Assembly: GCF_036017035.1 (NCBI RefSeq) | Contig: NZ_JAYXHS010000001.1 | Span: 1,922,001-1,986,000, forward strand | DNA length: 64,000 nt | From: Viridibacterium silvisoli | Lineage (GTDB): Bacteria; Pseudomonadota; Gammaproteobacteria; Burkholderiales; Rhodocyclaceae | Reading direction: 5' to 3' | Shown: positions 49,931 to 57,875 of the stretch, piece after piece | How positions within the stretch are numbered: the stretch's first letter is position 1 | Layout of the letters: the number at the start of each line of letters is the position of its first letter | Notes under the pieces: model-generated | Database searches by the model: none | Told to the model about the DNA's origin: nothing | What the model saw: the letters and a program-made list of their open reading frames with translations, nothing else | Program-made: the position numbers and the translations under genes

Positions 49931-50839
49931 TCAGCCTGCAAAAGGCTCCTCGATGATGCCCTGCGCGCCCGGCGTAATGCACAGGACATTGCCTGCAAGG
50001 GGGTCGAGTTCGGCTGCAATGTTGCTGCGTTTGAGTGATGTGATGAACATGCTCTTCATGTCCGGCCCCCCGAAGGAACACATGGTGGGGTGACGCACCG
50101 GCAAGCGGATCACCTGGTCAAGCGCCCCCTGCGGCGTGAAGCGCATGATGCATCCGTCATCCATGCCGGCCACCCAGTAGCAGCCATCAGTGTCGATCGC
50201 CGCGCCATCGGGGCGCGCTGCGTAACCAGCGAGGTCGACAAACACGCGTTTCGTGCCGAGCACACCGTCGTCGATGTCGAAATCGACGGCCCAGACCTTG
50301 CGCACCGACGCATGCGAGTCCGCAATGTAGAGCGTGCGGTTGTCAGGGCTGAAAGCCATGCCATTGGGGGTCATGAATCCATCCAGCAAGGCTTCGCTCA
50401 AACCCGCTGTGGTGTAGCGGAACAGGCCACCTACGGCGCGCTTGTCGCTGCTGGTCATGAAGGTCGTGACCCAGAGCCGGCCGTGGCGATCGCAGCGACC
50501 GTCGTTGAAGCGCATGCCGGCTGCGGGGTGTTCGATGCTGGCGTGTTTGACTACCGTGGCTTGCGCACTCTGTAGCGCAGCGGAATAGATACCGGTCTCA
50601 CATGCTGCGAGCACCCCTCCGCTGCGTTGTCGGACGATGCAGCCGATTTGCTCGGGTAGTTGCCATGAGGCGCTGCCGTTATCTGCTGGTGACCAGCGAT
50701 GGATGCGCCCTGCGGGAATGTCCACCCAGAAAAAGGCGGCGTCTACCGGCGACCAATATGGGCTCTCTCCACAACTGCTGGAGAACGGTAGTGAGACGAC
50801 CGCTTCGGGGCCGACCGTGATTTCGCTGCGCGGGTTCAT
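49931..50839 (-). CDS. SMP-30/gluconolactonase-family lactonase
   Basis: A 302-residue six-bladed beta-propeller of the SMP-30/regucalcin family that hydrolyses sugar lactones with a divalent metal. Metal and substrate positions fit: an early Glu in CGESPYWSP, RFNDGRCDRHGRLWVTT near residue 110 (Asn/Asp), MTPNGMAFSPDN near 155, and RPDGAAIDTDGCYWVA near 210. In this cluster it probably opens aldaro-lactone made by Udh. It sits between the GntR gene (upstream) and dctP. The start at 50839 is the family start; the ORF extends further upstream but without similarity. Confidence 0.88.
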   Translation of the reverse strand: MNPRSEITVGPEAVVSLPFSSSCGESPYWSPVDAAFFWVDIPAGRIHRWSPADNGSASWQLPEQIGCIVRQRSGGVLAACETGIYSAALQSAQATVVKHASIEHPAAGMRFNDGRCDRHGRLWVTTFMTSSDKRAVGGLFRYTTAGLSEALLDGFMTPNGMAFSPDNRTLYIADSHASVRKVWAVDFDIDDGVLGTKRVFVDLAGYAARPDGAAIDTDGCYWVAGMDDGCIMRFTPQGALDQVIRLPVRHPTMCSFGGPDMKSMFITSLKRSNIAAELDPLAGNVLCITPGAQGIIEEPFAG

Positions 50840-50897
50840 TGCTGCCTGTGTTCCCTGACGGTGCTGCCCATGGCCTGAGTGGTGTGGGCCATCAAAC

Positions 50898-51665
50898 TTA
50901 CTCTGATTGCGGCCCTTCGAATAGCCTGCGCCGCGCATTGCCCAGGTGCAGACGCATGGCTTCAGCCGCTTCTACGGAGGAGCCTTTGTCGATCGCGTTC
51001 ACGATCTCGCGGTGTTCCGCCTGCACAACTTCACGGCGTACCTTGCTGCGTTCGAGTGACAGACTGCGTGAGAGTTGCATGGCAACGCGCATCTGGTCGC
51101 CGACCATTTCCAGCGCGGTGACGAAAAAGATGTTTTGCGAGGCGCGTACGATAGCCAGGTGAAACTGGAGGTCTTCGTCGACGCCCAGCGTGCCTTGTTC
51201 GCGGACACGATCGAGATGCTCCAGCGCGCGGGCAATCTCGTCGAGATCTCGTGGGGTGCGCAGTTCGGCAGCTAGGCCCGCAGCGGCGGATTCGAGCGCA
51301 ATGCGGTAGGCAAAGCAGCGCTGGACGTCGGCCAGGCTTTCGATGGGAGCAAAGCGTTTGATGTTGCGATCCGGCCGACGCAGTACGAAGCTGCCGGAGC
51401 CGCGACGAGAGGCAATCAGGCCGTCGAGACGTAAACGCGAGAGCGCTTCGCGCACGGTTGGCCGCGACACGCCGAAGCGTTGCGCCAGTTCGGTCTCGGT
51501 CGGCAGACGGCCGCTCTCCGGGAACTCCCCGTTCGACATTGCATCCATGATGCTGGCATAGACGGTATCAACCCGGTTGACACCTCTTGTCCCGACTTCC
51601 ACGCGTGGCGAAGTGATGATCTCCGATGCGTCTGCTTCGATTTTCGCTGCGGTGTTATCTGCCAT
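50898..51665 (-). CDS. GntR-family regulator with FCD domain
   Basis: A 255-residue FadR/GntR repressor or activator. A GntR wHTH (FPESGRLPTETELAQRFGVSRPTVREALSRLRLDGLIASRRGSGSFV) occupies residues about 40-100. The FCD ligand domain (about 115-240) contains a metal-binding His/Asp set, with LQFHLAIVRAS, EHREIVNAI and MRLHLGNARR. The ligand is probably a sugar acid. It lies at the divergent junction with the dehydratase gene and upstream of the lactonase and TRAP genes, so it likely controls both. Confidence 0.92.
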   Translation of the reverse strand: MADNTAAKIEADASEIITSPRVEVGTRGVNRVDTVYASIMDAMSNGEFPESGRLPTETELAQRFGVSRPTVREALSRLRLDGLIASRRGSGSFVLRRPDRNIKRFAPIESLADVQRCFAYRIALESAAAGLAAELRTPRDLDEIARALEHLDRVREQGTLGVDEDLQFHLAIVRASQNIFFVTALEMVGDQMRVAMQLSRSLSLERSKVRREVVQAEHREIVNAIDKGSSVEAAEAMRLHLGNARRRLFEGPQSE

Positions 51666-51914
51666 CGCTCCCGTTCCGGACTGGTTGTTGTCTTACAGCA
51701 TGTCGAGTTGTAAAGCGGGATGTATGTCTGGCGGGCATTCTAATCCATTGCGTGCGGGGGCTGTACAGTACTTGGATTGAGGAAAATCACGCTCTCAAAC
51801 GTCGGCTGATTCCGTTTGACAATGTTTGACAAAGCAGTTGTCGCTCACCACTATCGGCTGTCCACAATCCGGGTCGTCCCGGTTTTCATTTTCCCCCGCT
51901 CGGAGTCCGCACGC
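51666..51914. promoter_or_regulatory. Divergent promoter region, gntR versus dehydratase
   Basis: Contains two direct copies of GTTTGACAA (51814-51822 and 51824-51832), the second forming an imperfect inverted repeat with TTGTC (51838-51842). This is a candidate operator for the adjacent GntR regulator. The remainder shows no recognised element. The start of the dehydratase may extend into it in principle, since the frame is open from 51816. Confidence 0.5.
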
Positions 51915-53636
51915 ATGTCGAAGAAGCCTGAAGAATTGCGCAGTCATCGCTGGTACGGCGCGCACAATCTGCGTGCCTTTGGCCATCGCTCACGCACCGC
52001 GCAAATGGGCTTTGATCGCAGTGACTATGCGGGTAAGCCCGTGATCGGCATTCTCAATACCTGGAGCGAGATCAATCCTTGCCACACGCATTTCAAGCAG
52101 CGTGTCGAGGAGGTCAAGCGCGGCATCTGGCAGGCAGGAGGCTTTCCGATCGAGTTGCCGGCGATCTCTTTGTCAGAGCCTTTTCAGAAACCATCGACCA
52201 TGATGTACCGCAATTTCCTGGCGATGGAGGCGGAGGAATTGCTGCGCTCCCATCCCGTGGATGGGGCCGTGCTCATGGGTGGCTGCGACAAGACGACGCC
52301 CGCGCTGGTGATGGGGGCCACCAGCATGGGGTTGCCGTTCATTTTCATGCCGGCGGGGCCGATGTTGCGCGGGAACTGGCGTGGTGAGGTGCTGGGCTCG
52401 GGGTCGGACACCTGGAAGTACTGGGATGCCTTGCGTGCCGGCAAGATCAGCGAGGCCGACTGGCAGGAGATAGAAGAAGGCATTGCACGCTCGCCGGGGC
52501 ATTGCATGACCATGGGCACGGCATCGACGATGACCAGTGCTGCCGAAGCGCTCGGTCTGACCCTGCCGGGCGCGAGCTCGATCCCGGCGGCTGATTCGGC
52601 ACACCCGCGCATGGCGACTCAGACCGGCAAGCGCATCGTCGACATGGTGTGGGAGGACTTGCGGCCGGACCAGATACTGACGCCTGCCGCTTTTGATAAT
52701 GCCATTGTCACGGTCCTGGCCTTGGGAGGTTCGACCAATGCCGTCATTCACCTCATCGCCATGGCGCGTCGTGCAGGCGTGCCGCTGACGCTGGATCGTT
52801 TCGATGTGCTGGCACGCCGCACGCCGCTACTAGCGGACTTGCGCCCGGCGGGGCGCTTCCTGATGGAAGATTTCTACTATGCCGGGGGCCTGCGCGCCTT
52901 GCTGGCACGTATCCCGCATCTGCTGTCGCTGGATTGCCTCACCGTGAACGCGCGGAGCCTTGGCGAGAACCTCGCGGGTGCCGAGTCCTTCAACGAGGAG
53001 GTCATTCGACCTGTGGGCAAGCCCTTGCTGGCGTGTGATGGCATTGCCGTCCTGCGCGGCAACCTGGCGCCGGACGGCGCTGTCATCAAGCCCGGGGCTG
53101 CGCAGGCGGCCTTGTTGCGGCATACGGGGCCAGCTGTCGTGTTCGACAGCCGTGCCGACCTTGCAGCGCGCATCGATGACCCGGACTTGCCTGTGACTGC
53201 CGAATCCGTGCTGGTCTTGCGCAATGCGGGTCCGCTGGGGGCTCCGGGTATGCCCGAATGGGGGCAGCTGCCAATACCGAAGAAACTGTTGGAGCAGGGT
53301 GTCCGCGACATGGTGCGGGTTTCCGACTCGCGCATGAGCGGCACAAGTTACGGCGCATGCATATTGCATGTCGCGCCGGAGTCGTTCGTGGGTGGCCCGT
53401 TGGCCCTGGTGCGGGATGGAGATCTGATCGAACTGGATGTCTCTGCACGCAGCCTCAATGTACTGATCGACGATGCCGAGATGGCGCGGCGACGTGCTGC
53501 TTGGCAGCGCCCTGCGCCTCACCATGGGCGGGGCTACGGGCGCTTGTTCGAGACGCACGTCACACAAGCCAACGATGGATGCGATTTCGACTTTCTCGAA
53601 GCGGGTGCGCCCACTGTGGAGCCCGACATTTACTGA
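51915..53636 (+). CDS. IlvD/Edd-family sugar-acid dehydratase
   Basis: A 573-residue Fe-S dehydratase of the IlvD/Edd family, closest in motif pattern to sugar-acid (L-arabonate/D-xylonate-type) dehydratases: start RSHRWYGAHNLRAFGHRSRT, IGILNTWSEINPCHTHF with the first cluster Cys, MGGCDKTTPALVMGATS with the second, and GHCMTMGTASTM with the third. RMSGTSYGACILHVAPE carries the catalytic Ser region. It dehydrates aldonates or aldarates to 2-keto-3-deoxy acids. In this cluster galactarate or another aldarate is a plausible substrate; L-arabonate is another. It should not be taken as the isoleucine-valine enzyme. GGAG precedes the ATG at 51915. Confidence 0.88.
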   Translation: MSKKPEELRSHRWYGAHNLRAFGHRSRTAQMGFDRSDYAGKPVIGILNTWSEINPCHTHFKQRVEEVKRGIWQAGGFPIELPAISLSEPFQKPSTMMYRNFLAMEAEELLRSHPVDGAVLMGGCDKTTPALVMGATSMGLPFIFMPAGPMLRGNWRGEVLGSGSDTWKYWDALRAGKISEADWQEIEEGIARSPGHCMTMGTASTMTSAAEALGLTLPGASSIPAADSAHPRMATQTGKRIVDMVWEDLRPDQILTPAAFDNAIVTVLALGGSTNAVIHLIAMARRAGVPLTLDRFDVLARRTPLLADLRPAGRFLMEDFYYAGGLRALLARIPHLLSLDCLTVNARSLGENLAGAESFNEEVIRPVGKPLLACDGIAVLRGNLAPDGAVIKPGAAQAALLRHTGPAVVFDSRADLAARIDDPDLPVTAESVLVLRNAGPLGAPGMPEWGQLPIPKKLLEQGVRDMVRVSDSRMSGTSYGACILHVAPESFVGGPLALVRDGDLIELDVSARSLNVLIDDAEMARRRAAWQRPAPHHGRGYGRLFETHVTQANDGCDFDFLEAGAPTVEPDIY

Positions 53637-53715
53637 TGTGGCATGTCGTTTTCTGTAAATTTTGTGGAGTATTCCGCTTGCTTGACGGGCTTTCTACAAA
53701 AATTTGCATATGGCA

Positions 53716-53767
53716 TTTGCGCTGACTGCGCAAAGTGGCTATACCGGAGGATAACTATTATCCCCGG
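53716..53767. promoter_or_regulatory. Two palindromes upstream of the IclR-type gene
   Basis: TTTGCGC-N5-GCGCAAA (53716-53734) is a perfect inverted repeat. GGATAA-CTA-TTATCC (53749-53763), flanked by CCGG on each side with one extra base on the left, is a second near-perfect palindrome overlapping the leader 12-30 bases before the start. These are candidate autoregulatory operators. Confidence 0.6.
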
Positions 53768-53778
53768 GTCCCATCATC

Positions 53779-54051
53779 ATGAGCGAAGCACAGTCTGGCG
53801 TTGCAGCAGTAGATCGTGCGTTATTGATTCTCTCGGCTTTTCGCGAAGAAGATACGGCGCTTAGCCTGGCTCTTCTGGCGCGACGCACCGGGCTTTACAA
53901 GAGCACCATCCTGCGGCTTCTGCAATCCTTGTTACGCGCGGGTTATGTTGTTCGCTTGCCGGACGGCAACTACGTCATTGGCCCGGAGCCGGGCAGATTG
54001 GCGAAAGTGCGTCAGGCCAGCGCTGCGCCCGAGAGTGCTACCGTCGCCTGA
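53779..54051 (+). CDS. IclR-type winged-helix protein without effector domain
   Basis: A 90-residue protein: SGVAAVDRALLILSAFREEDTALSLALLARRTGLYKSTILRLLQSLLRAGYVVRLPDGNYVIGPE matches only the IclR winged-helix DNA-binding domain (family length about 250, with a C-terminal effector-binding GAF-like domain). The last 18 residues are Ala/Ser-rich and unstructured, and it stops just before udh on the other strand. No continuation exists in other frames. It is either a naturally minimal regulator or a remnant. A small regulator without effector domain could act by DNA competition. Confidence 0.8.
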   Translation: MSEAQSGVAAVDRALLILSAFREEDTALSLALLARRTGLYKSTILRLLQSLLRAGYVVRLPDGNYVIGPEPGRLAKVRQASAAPESATVA

Positions 54052-54055
54052 CGGC

Positions 54056-54925
54056 TCAGCAATCGTGGCTGACGTCGGGGTCTGCCTGTACCGGCGGCTC
54101 ACTCGGCTTGTAAGTGCCTAGCGTTTCCGGTTTGCGATAGTCGCGCATGAAGATGTTGCCGCCCTGCCAGGGCGGTGCGACGTCATTGGGGCGCAGGCTC
54201 GCGAGCTCCTCGCGATAGCTGTCGGCACTGTCTCGTGGTTTGTAGCCTATGCGCTCTGCATCGTCTCCGCGCCACCATGACTGCTGGTTGTTGGAAACGC
54301 CATACACGACGGCACAGCCAACGCTTGGCGCCAGGGCGGCGCAACGTACGAGCTCAACCAGGTCTCCGTAGCTGAGCCAGGCGTGAAGGCAGCGGGCGCT
54401 CTTGGGTCTGGCAATGCAGGTGCCGATGCGCAGGCTGACGGTTTCAAGCCCGTGGCGGTCGTGGTAGAAGCGCGCCAGCAACTCGCCATAGCCCTTGCTG
54501 ACGGCATACAGCCCGTCGGGCCGCATGGGCTGACTCGCATCGATGACCTCATCCGCGCGGTAGCCACCCGTCACGTGATTCGAGCTGGCGAGAATGACGC
54601 GCTTGACCCCGCTGTTCAGTGCGTTGTCGTACAGATTGAACTGGCCAATGATGTTGCCTTGCAGGATGGGTTCGAAAGCCTGCTCCTGGGAAGCCCCGCC
54701 AAAATGCACGATCAGGTCTGCGCCGGCCACGAGCTGGGCGACGCCGCCATGATCTGCCAGGTCGCAAACGACGAACTCTTCCCCTGCTTGCAGCGGCGAG
54801 CCCAGTTCACTGATGTCGGAGAGCACCAGCGTCGCGCTCAGCGCGCGCAAGGGCTCGCGCAGCACGCTACCTAGCTTGCCGGCGGCACCTGTGAGCACAA
54901 CGCGTTGAAAGGGCTTGTCGGTCAT
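54056..54925 (-). CDS. udh: Uronate dehydrogenase
   Basis: A 289-residue NAD-dependent SDR. The Rossmann motif is TGAAGKLG at residues 12-19, the active site SSNHVTGGYR (Ser near 115) and YAVSK (Tyr/Lys near 142-146), with LRIGTCIARPKSARCLHAWLSYGDLVELV following, typical of Udh. It oxidises D-galacturonate or D-glucuronate to the aldaro-lactone. It is longer than the 265-275 aa of known enzymes by a charged C-terminal tail. It fits with the lactonase and dehydratase above. It converges with the IclR-type gene. Confidence 0.9.
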   Translation of the reverse strand: MTDKPFQRVVLTGAAGKLGSVLREPLRALSATLVLSDISELGSPLQAGEEFVVCDLADHGGVAQLVAGADLIVHFGGASQEQAFEPILQGNIIGQFNLYDNALNSGVKRVILASSNHVTGGYRADEVIDASQPMRPDGLYAVSKGYGELLARFYHDRHGLETVSLRIGTCIARPKSARCLHAWLSYGDLVELVRCAALAPSVGCAVVYGVSNNQQSWWRGDDAERIGYKPRDSADSYREELASLRPNDVAPPWQGGNIFMRDYRKPETLGTYKPSEPPVQADPDVSHDC

Positions 54926-55027
54926 CGAGACGCTGATCGGGTGATTCGTTCAGGGTCCGCAATAATGCCATGCATGAGGGCATGCTGGTCTCTTGTGGTT
55001 AACCGAATAACCGGGCAAGAGCTGCGC

Positions 55028-55777
55028 TTAGCCGAGTAGCGCCATGTCTTCATCAGACAGCGTCCGCCACTCGCCCGTCACACGGCCTTCCAAGGGGCGG
55101 AAACGCTGCTTGTAGTTCATCTTGACGGAGTCGCGGATCCAGTAGCCCAAGTACAGGTAGGGCCGATCCATCATCCGGCAGGCTTCGATTTGCCACAGGA
55201 TGCTGTAAGTGCCGAAACTGGCATGCGGCAGATCTGGATCGAAGAAGGTGTAAACGCTGGACAGGCCGTCGGTAAGGCAGTCGATGACCGATACCATGCG
55301 CAATGCGCCGTCAGGATCGCGAAACTCGACCATGCGCGTGTCCACCTGGCTTTGCAGCAGGAAGTGCGTGTATTGCTCGCGACTGTCCTGGTCCATGCCT
55401 CCGCCGGCGTGGCGAGACTGCTGGTAGCGCTGGTAGAGGTCGTAGTGCTCATCGCGAAAAGTCATCGCATGTTCGCGGGGAACGAGCTGATAGTGGCGTT
55501 TCCAGGCACGACGCTGGCTGCGGTCGGCATTGAAATCGGCGACGCGGATACGCACAGGGACGCAGGCCTGGCAGGCGTCGCAATACGGGCGATACGTGAA
55601 AACCCCACTCCGGCGGAAACCACTCTGCACAAGCTCGCTGTAGAGCGCCGTATCGATCATGTGGCTCGGTGTGGCTACCTGCGAACGCGCGGTGCGCTCT
55701 GGCAGGTACGAGCATGCGTAAGGCGCCGTCGCATAGAACTGCAGGAAGGAATAGGGGAGATCCTTCAGCAGGGACAT
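55028..55777 (-). CDS. bpt: Bacterial leucyl-protein transferase (Bpt)
   Basis: A 249-residue member of the ATE1-like GNAT-fold family that transfers Leu to N-terminal Asp/Glu of proteins. CSYLPERTARSQV near residue 22, the Cys-rich FTYRPYCDACQACVPVRI near 60, FFDPDLPHASFGTYSILWQI and LYLGYWIRDSVKMNYKQRF are conserved. It feeds substrates to ClpS/ClpAP in the N-end rule pathway. It is 25 bp after aat on the same strand. Confidence 0.93.
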   Translation of the reverse strand: MSLLKDLPYSFLQFYATAPYACSYLPERTARSQVATPSHMIDTALYSELVQSGFRRSGVFTYRPYCDACQACVPVRIRVADFNADRSQRRAWKRHYQLVPREHAMTFRDEHYDLYQRYQQSRHAGGGMDQDSREQYTHFLLQSQVDTRMVEFRDPDGALRMVSVIDCLTDGLSSVYTFFDPDLPHASFGTYSILWQIEACRMMDRPYLYLGYWIRDSVKMNYKQRFRPLEGRVTGEWRTLSDEDMALLG

Positions 55778-55802
55778 TGCCCGAGCCTCTTCGTTGTCGT
55801 GT

Positions 55803-56522
55803 TCATGCTTGCGAGCGCCAATCGAATCTCATGCATTCCTTAGCCCAGCTGCCGGGCCTCACGTTTTCTTGCGTCCAGACTTTCAGGCCGGCCTGGAACT
55901 CTTCGCGGGGCCATTCGCGCCCACCCAGCGAGCGCAGATGATCTGTACTCATCTGGCAATCTATCACGGCGAAATTCAGTCGCTCAAGCAGTCTTACCAG
56001 ATGGGCGAACGCGACTTTTGACGCATCTGTCGCGCGATGGAACATGGACTCCCCGTAGAAAACCCGGCCGATGGCGACTCCGTAAAGACCTCCGACCAAT
56101 TCGTCTTCGCGCCATGCCTCGATGCTGTGCGCCCAGCCCATCTCATGAATACGGCAATAAGCGTCCTGGATTTGAGGGCTGATCCAGGTTCCTCCGCCCG
56201 GCTCGCGTGGTGCCGCACATGCCGCCATCACCTGCGCAAAGGCCGTGTCACAGCGCACCTCGAAATGTTCATTGCGCAGGGTTTTGAGCAGCGAGCGGGT
56301 CAAGCGCAGCTCATGGGGGAAGACCACCATGCGGGGGTCTGGGCTCCACCACAGGATAGGTTCGCCGGCCGAGAACCAGGGGAAGATGCCGTACTCGTAG
56401 GCCGTCAGCAACCACTCCGGCGATAGCTCGCCTCCTGCGGCCAGCAGCCCGTTGGGCTCGGTCAGGGCACGGCGCACAGGCGGGAAGCCCGGTTGTGAAC
56501 GAGGGTCAAGCCAGGGAATCAT
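55803..56522 (-). CDS. aat: Leucyl/phenylalanyl-tRNA-protein transferase
   Basis: A 239-residue L/F-transferase, adding Leu or Phe to N-terminal Arg/Lys of proteins. It has EPNGLLAAGGELSPEWLLTAYEYGIFPWFS near residue 22 and SPDPRMVVFP, GTWISPQIQDAYCRIHEMGWAHSIE, and DCQMSTDHLRSLGGRE later, all family blocks. It forms an operon with bpt, giving both branches of the N-end rule. Confidence 0.94.
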   Translation of the reverse strand: MIPWLDPRSQPGFPPVRRALTEPNGLLAAGGELSPEWLLTAYEYGIFPWFSAGEPILWWSPDPRMVVFPHELRLTRSLLKTLRNEHFEVRCDTAFAQVMAACAAPREPGGGTWISPQIQDAYCRIHEMGWAHSIEAWREDELVGGLYGVAIGRVFYGESMFHRATDASKVAFAHLVRLLERLNFAVIDCQMSTDHLRSLGGREWPREEFQAGLKVWTQENVRPGSWAKECMRFDWRSQA

Positions 56523-56534
56523 GGGAAATGAAAA

Positions 56535-56562
56535 AGGGGCGACACCGCGAAGTGTCGCCCCT
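56535..56562 (-). terminator. Intrinsic terminator after the unknown secreted protein gene
   Basis: AGGGGCGACAC (56535-56545) pairs with GTGTCGCCCCT (56552-56562), loop CGCGAA, followed by a T-run on the minus strand. Confidence 0.85.
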
Positions 56563-56594
56563 CTTGTGGGGTCAATACAATCGGCGCATGCCGT

Positions 56595-57590
56595 TCAAGG
56601 AGCGGGCTTGAATCCCGCGAAGACCACTTTGTCGTCAACTGCGTAAAACTGGCAGTCGTTCTTTGTGGCCTTCTGGCATTTGCCCATCGCACTGGAGTAG
56701 GGCGTGAAGACGATTGCCGACGAGAAATAGCAGCCGCCGCTGGCGCTTACAACGAAAGCGCGGGGCGAGTCGTGGCGAAGAAATTCTTCGTACGTCGCTT
56801 CACACTTCTCGTTGAGTTTTTCGACTTTCAGTGGAGAGTCTTCCAGCTTGGCAAACGTGCTTGGTGGTGGCGGGGCGATATCTTGCGTGATTTCTTTCTT
56901 GTCTGCCGGGACATATCGATCAAGCGTGGTAATGATTCCCGCGTCAAGCGCATCGCGGTTGTCGCTCATGGGGACGCAGTTCAGAAAGTCCTGCTTCTCT
57001 CCCCAGCATTCGATGGCGGAGCCTTTCGACGTCTTGGCTGAAGGGTGGAAGAATTTCAGATGTTCTACCCGCGCCACAATGCTTGAGCGCAGTGCGGGCG
57101 CATGACGAGGCCATAATTCCGTGCGGCCGAGTTTTGTGTGCTCACGCCACCAGTCGGTCAAGTCTGACCAAGGGCGACGAGCATCCTCGCCAGTTGGCGG
57201 GAAATTCCCGGTGGATATCGGCAGGCTCACATACATGGTTTCCGGGCGCGCGATACCGCTGAACATGCGTTCTTTGCCGGCAAGGAACATTGCAGGACAG
57301 ACGAACCCTTCGCACCAGCCTTGCAATACCGTCGTGACCTTGGCGTTTTCAACGATCTCCGCGAGATCGCGCGACAAGGCCCAGGCGGCTCCGGTGGGCT
57401 CGGCGACGATGACTGTCGTGATATCCGGGCTGAGCGATTCCTTCAGCTTTGTCAGGTCGGAGGCGTCGGCTTTGCCGGAGAGCTTTAGTACACCATTGTT
57501 CTTGTAATAGTTCATGGCGTCGCTCGAGATGCTGACGCAGAGCGCAGCGATGCCGATGATGACTCTGAAAGTCAGTTGCCGGTGTGACAT
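56595..57590 (-). CDS. Unknown secreted protein with ClpP-like N-terminal region
   Basis: A 331-residue protein with a signal peptide (cleaved near SSDA-MNYY). Residues about 30-110 run TTVIVAEPTGAAWALSRDL...LQGWCEGFVCPAMFLAGKERMF, which recalls the Ser-peptidase/crotonase-like COG3904 fold, with Cys where a nucleophile Ser is expected. It contains nine or so cysteines overall. The C-terminal part (CEATYEEFLRHDSPRAFVVSASGGCYFSSA, CQFYAVDDKVVF) resembles a small domain seen in other Burkholderia-type secreted proteins. The function is unknown; I do not assign one. It stands alone, downstream of pectinesterase on the same strand. Confidence 0.75.
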   Translation of the reverse strand: MSHRQLTFRVIIGIAALCVSISSDAMNYYKNNGVLKLSGKADASDLTKLKESLSPDITTVIVAEPTGAAWALSRDLAEIVENAKVTTVLQGWCEGFVCPAMFLAGKERMFSGIARPETMYVSLPISTGNFPPTGEDARRPWSDLTDWWREHTKLGRTELWPRHAPALRSSIVARVEHLKFFHPSAKTSKGSAIECWGEKQDFLNCVPMSDNRDALDAGIITTLDRYVPADKKEITQDIAPPPPSTFAKLEDSPLKVEKLNEKCEATYEEFLRHDSPRAFVVSASGGCYFSSAIVFTPYSSAMGKCQKATKNDCQFYAVDDKVVFAGFKPAP

Positions 57591-57810
57591 GGATATCCCC
57601 TTGAATTGTTGTTTGCTTGCGTGCAGCGCAAATCGGATGCGTGGCTCTGGCCGACTTCGGCCAGGCTGCCGCAGCGTATTGTCGCTTCATCGTGCGCGCA
57701 GCAAACGCCACTGCCCAGAAGGGCTGGCTATGGTGCTACCCCGCAGAACGATACTCGAATTCAATGGATAAAAAGCCCGTAGGCATATGCGCAGACGAGC
57801 GTGAAGAGCT

Positions 57811-57840
57811 GCCGCCGCCCCTGCGTTCAGGGGCGGCGGC
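57811..57840 (-). terminator. Strong GC-rich hairpin downstream of pectinesterase
   Basis: GCCGCCGCCCCTG (57811-57823) pairs perfectly with CAGGGGCGGCGGC (57828-57840), loop CGTT. No T-run follows on the minus strand, so termination is only probable. Confidence 0.55.
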
Positions 57841-57875
57841 ATGGCTCACGCATGCGCAGAGAGGTAATGAGCGGC

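Noticed and set aside
51915..53636. ilvD (branched-chain amino-acid dehydratase)
   Set aside because: The N-terminal block and the motif pattern are of the sugar-acid subgroup, and the neighbours are sugar-acid genes.
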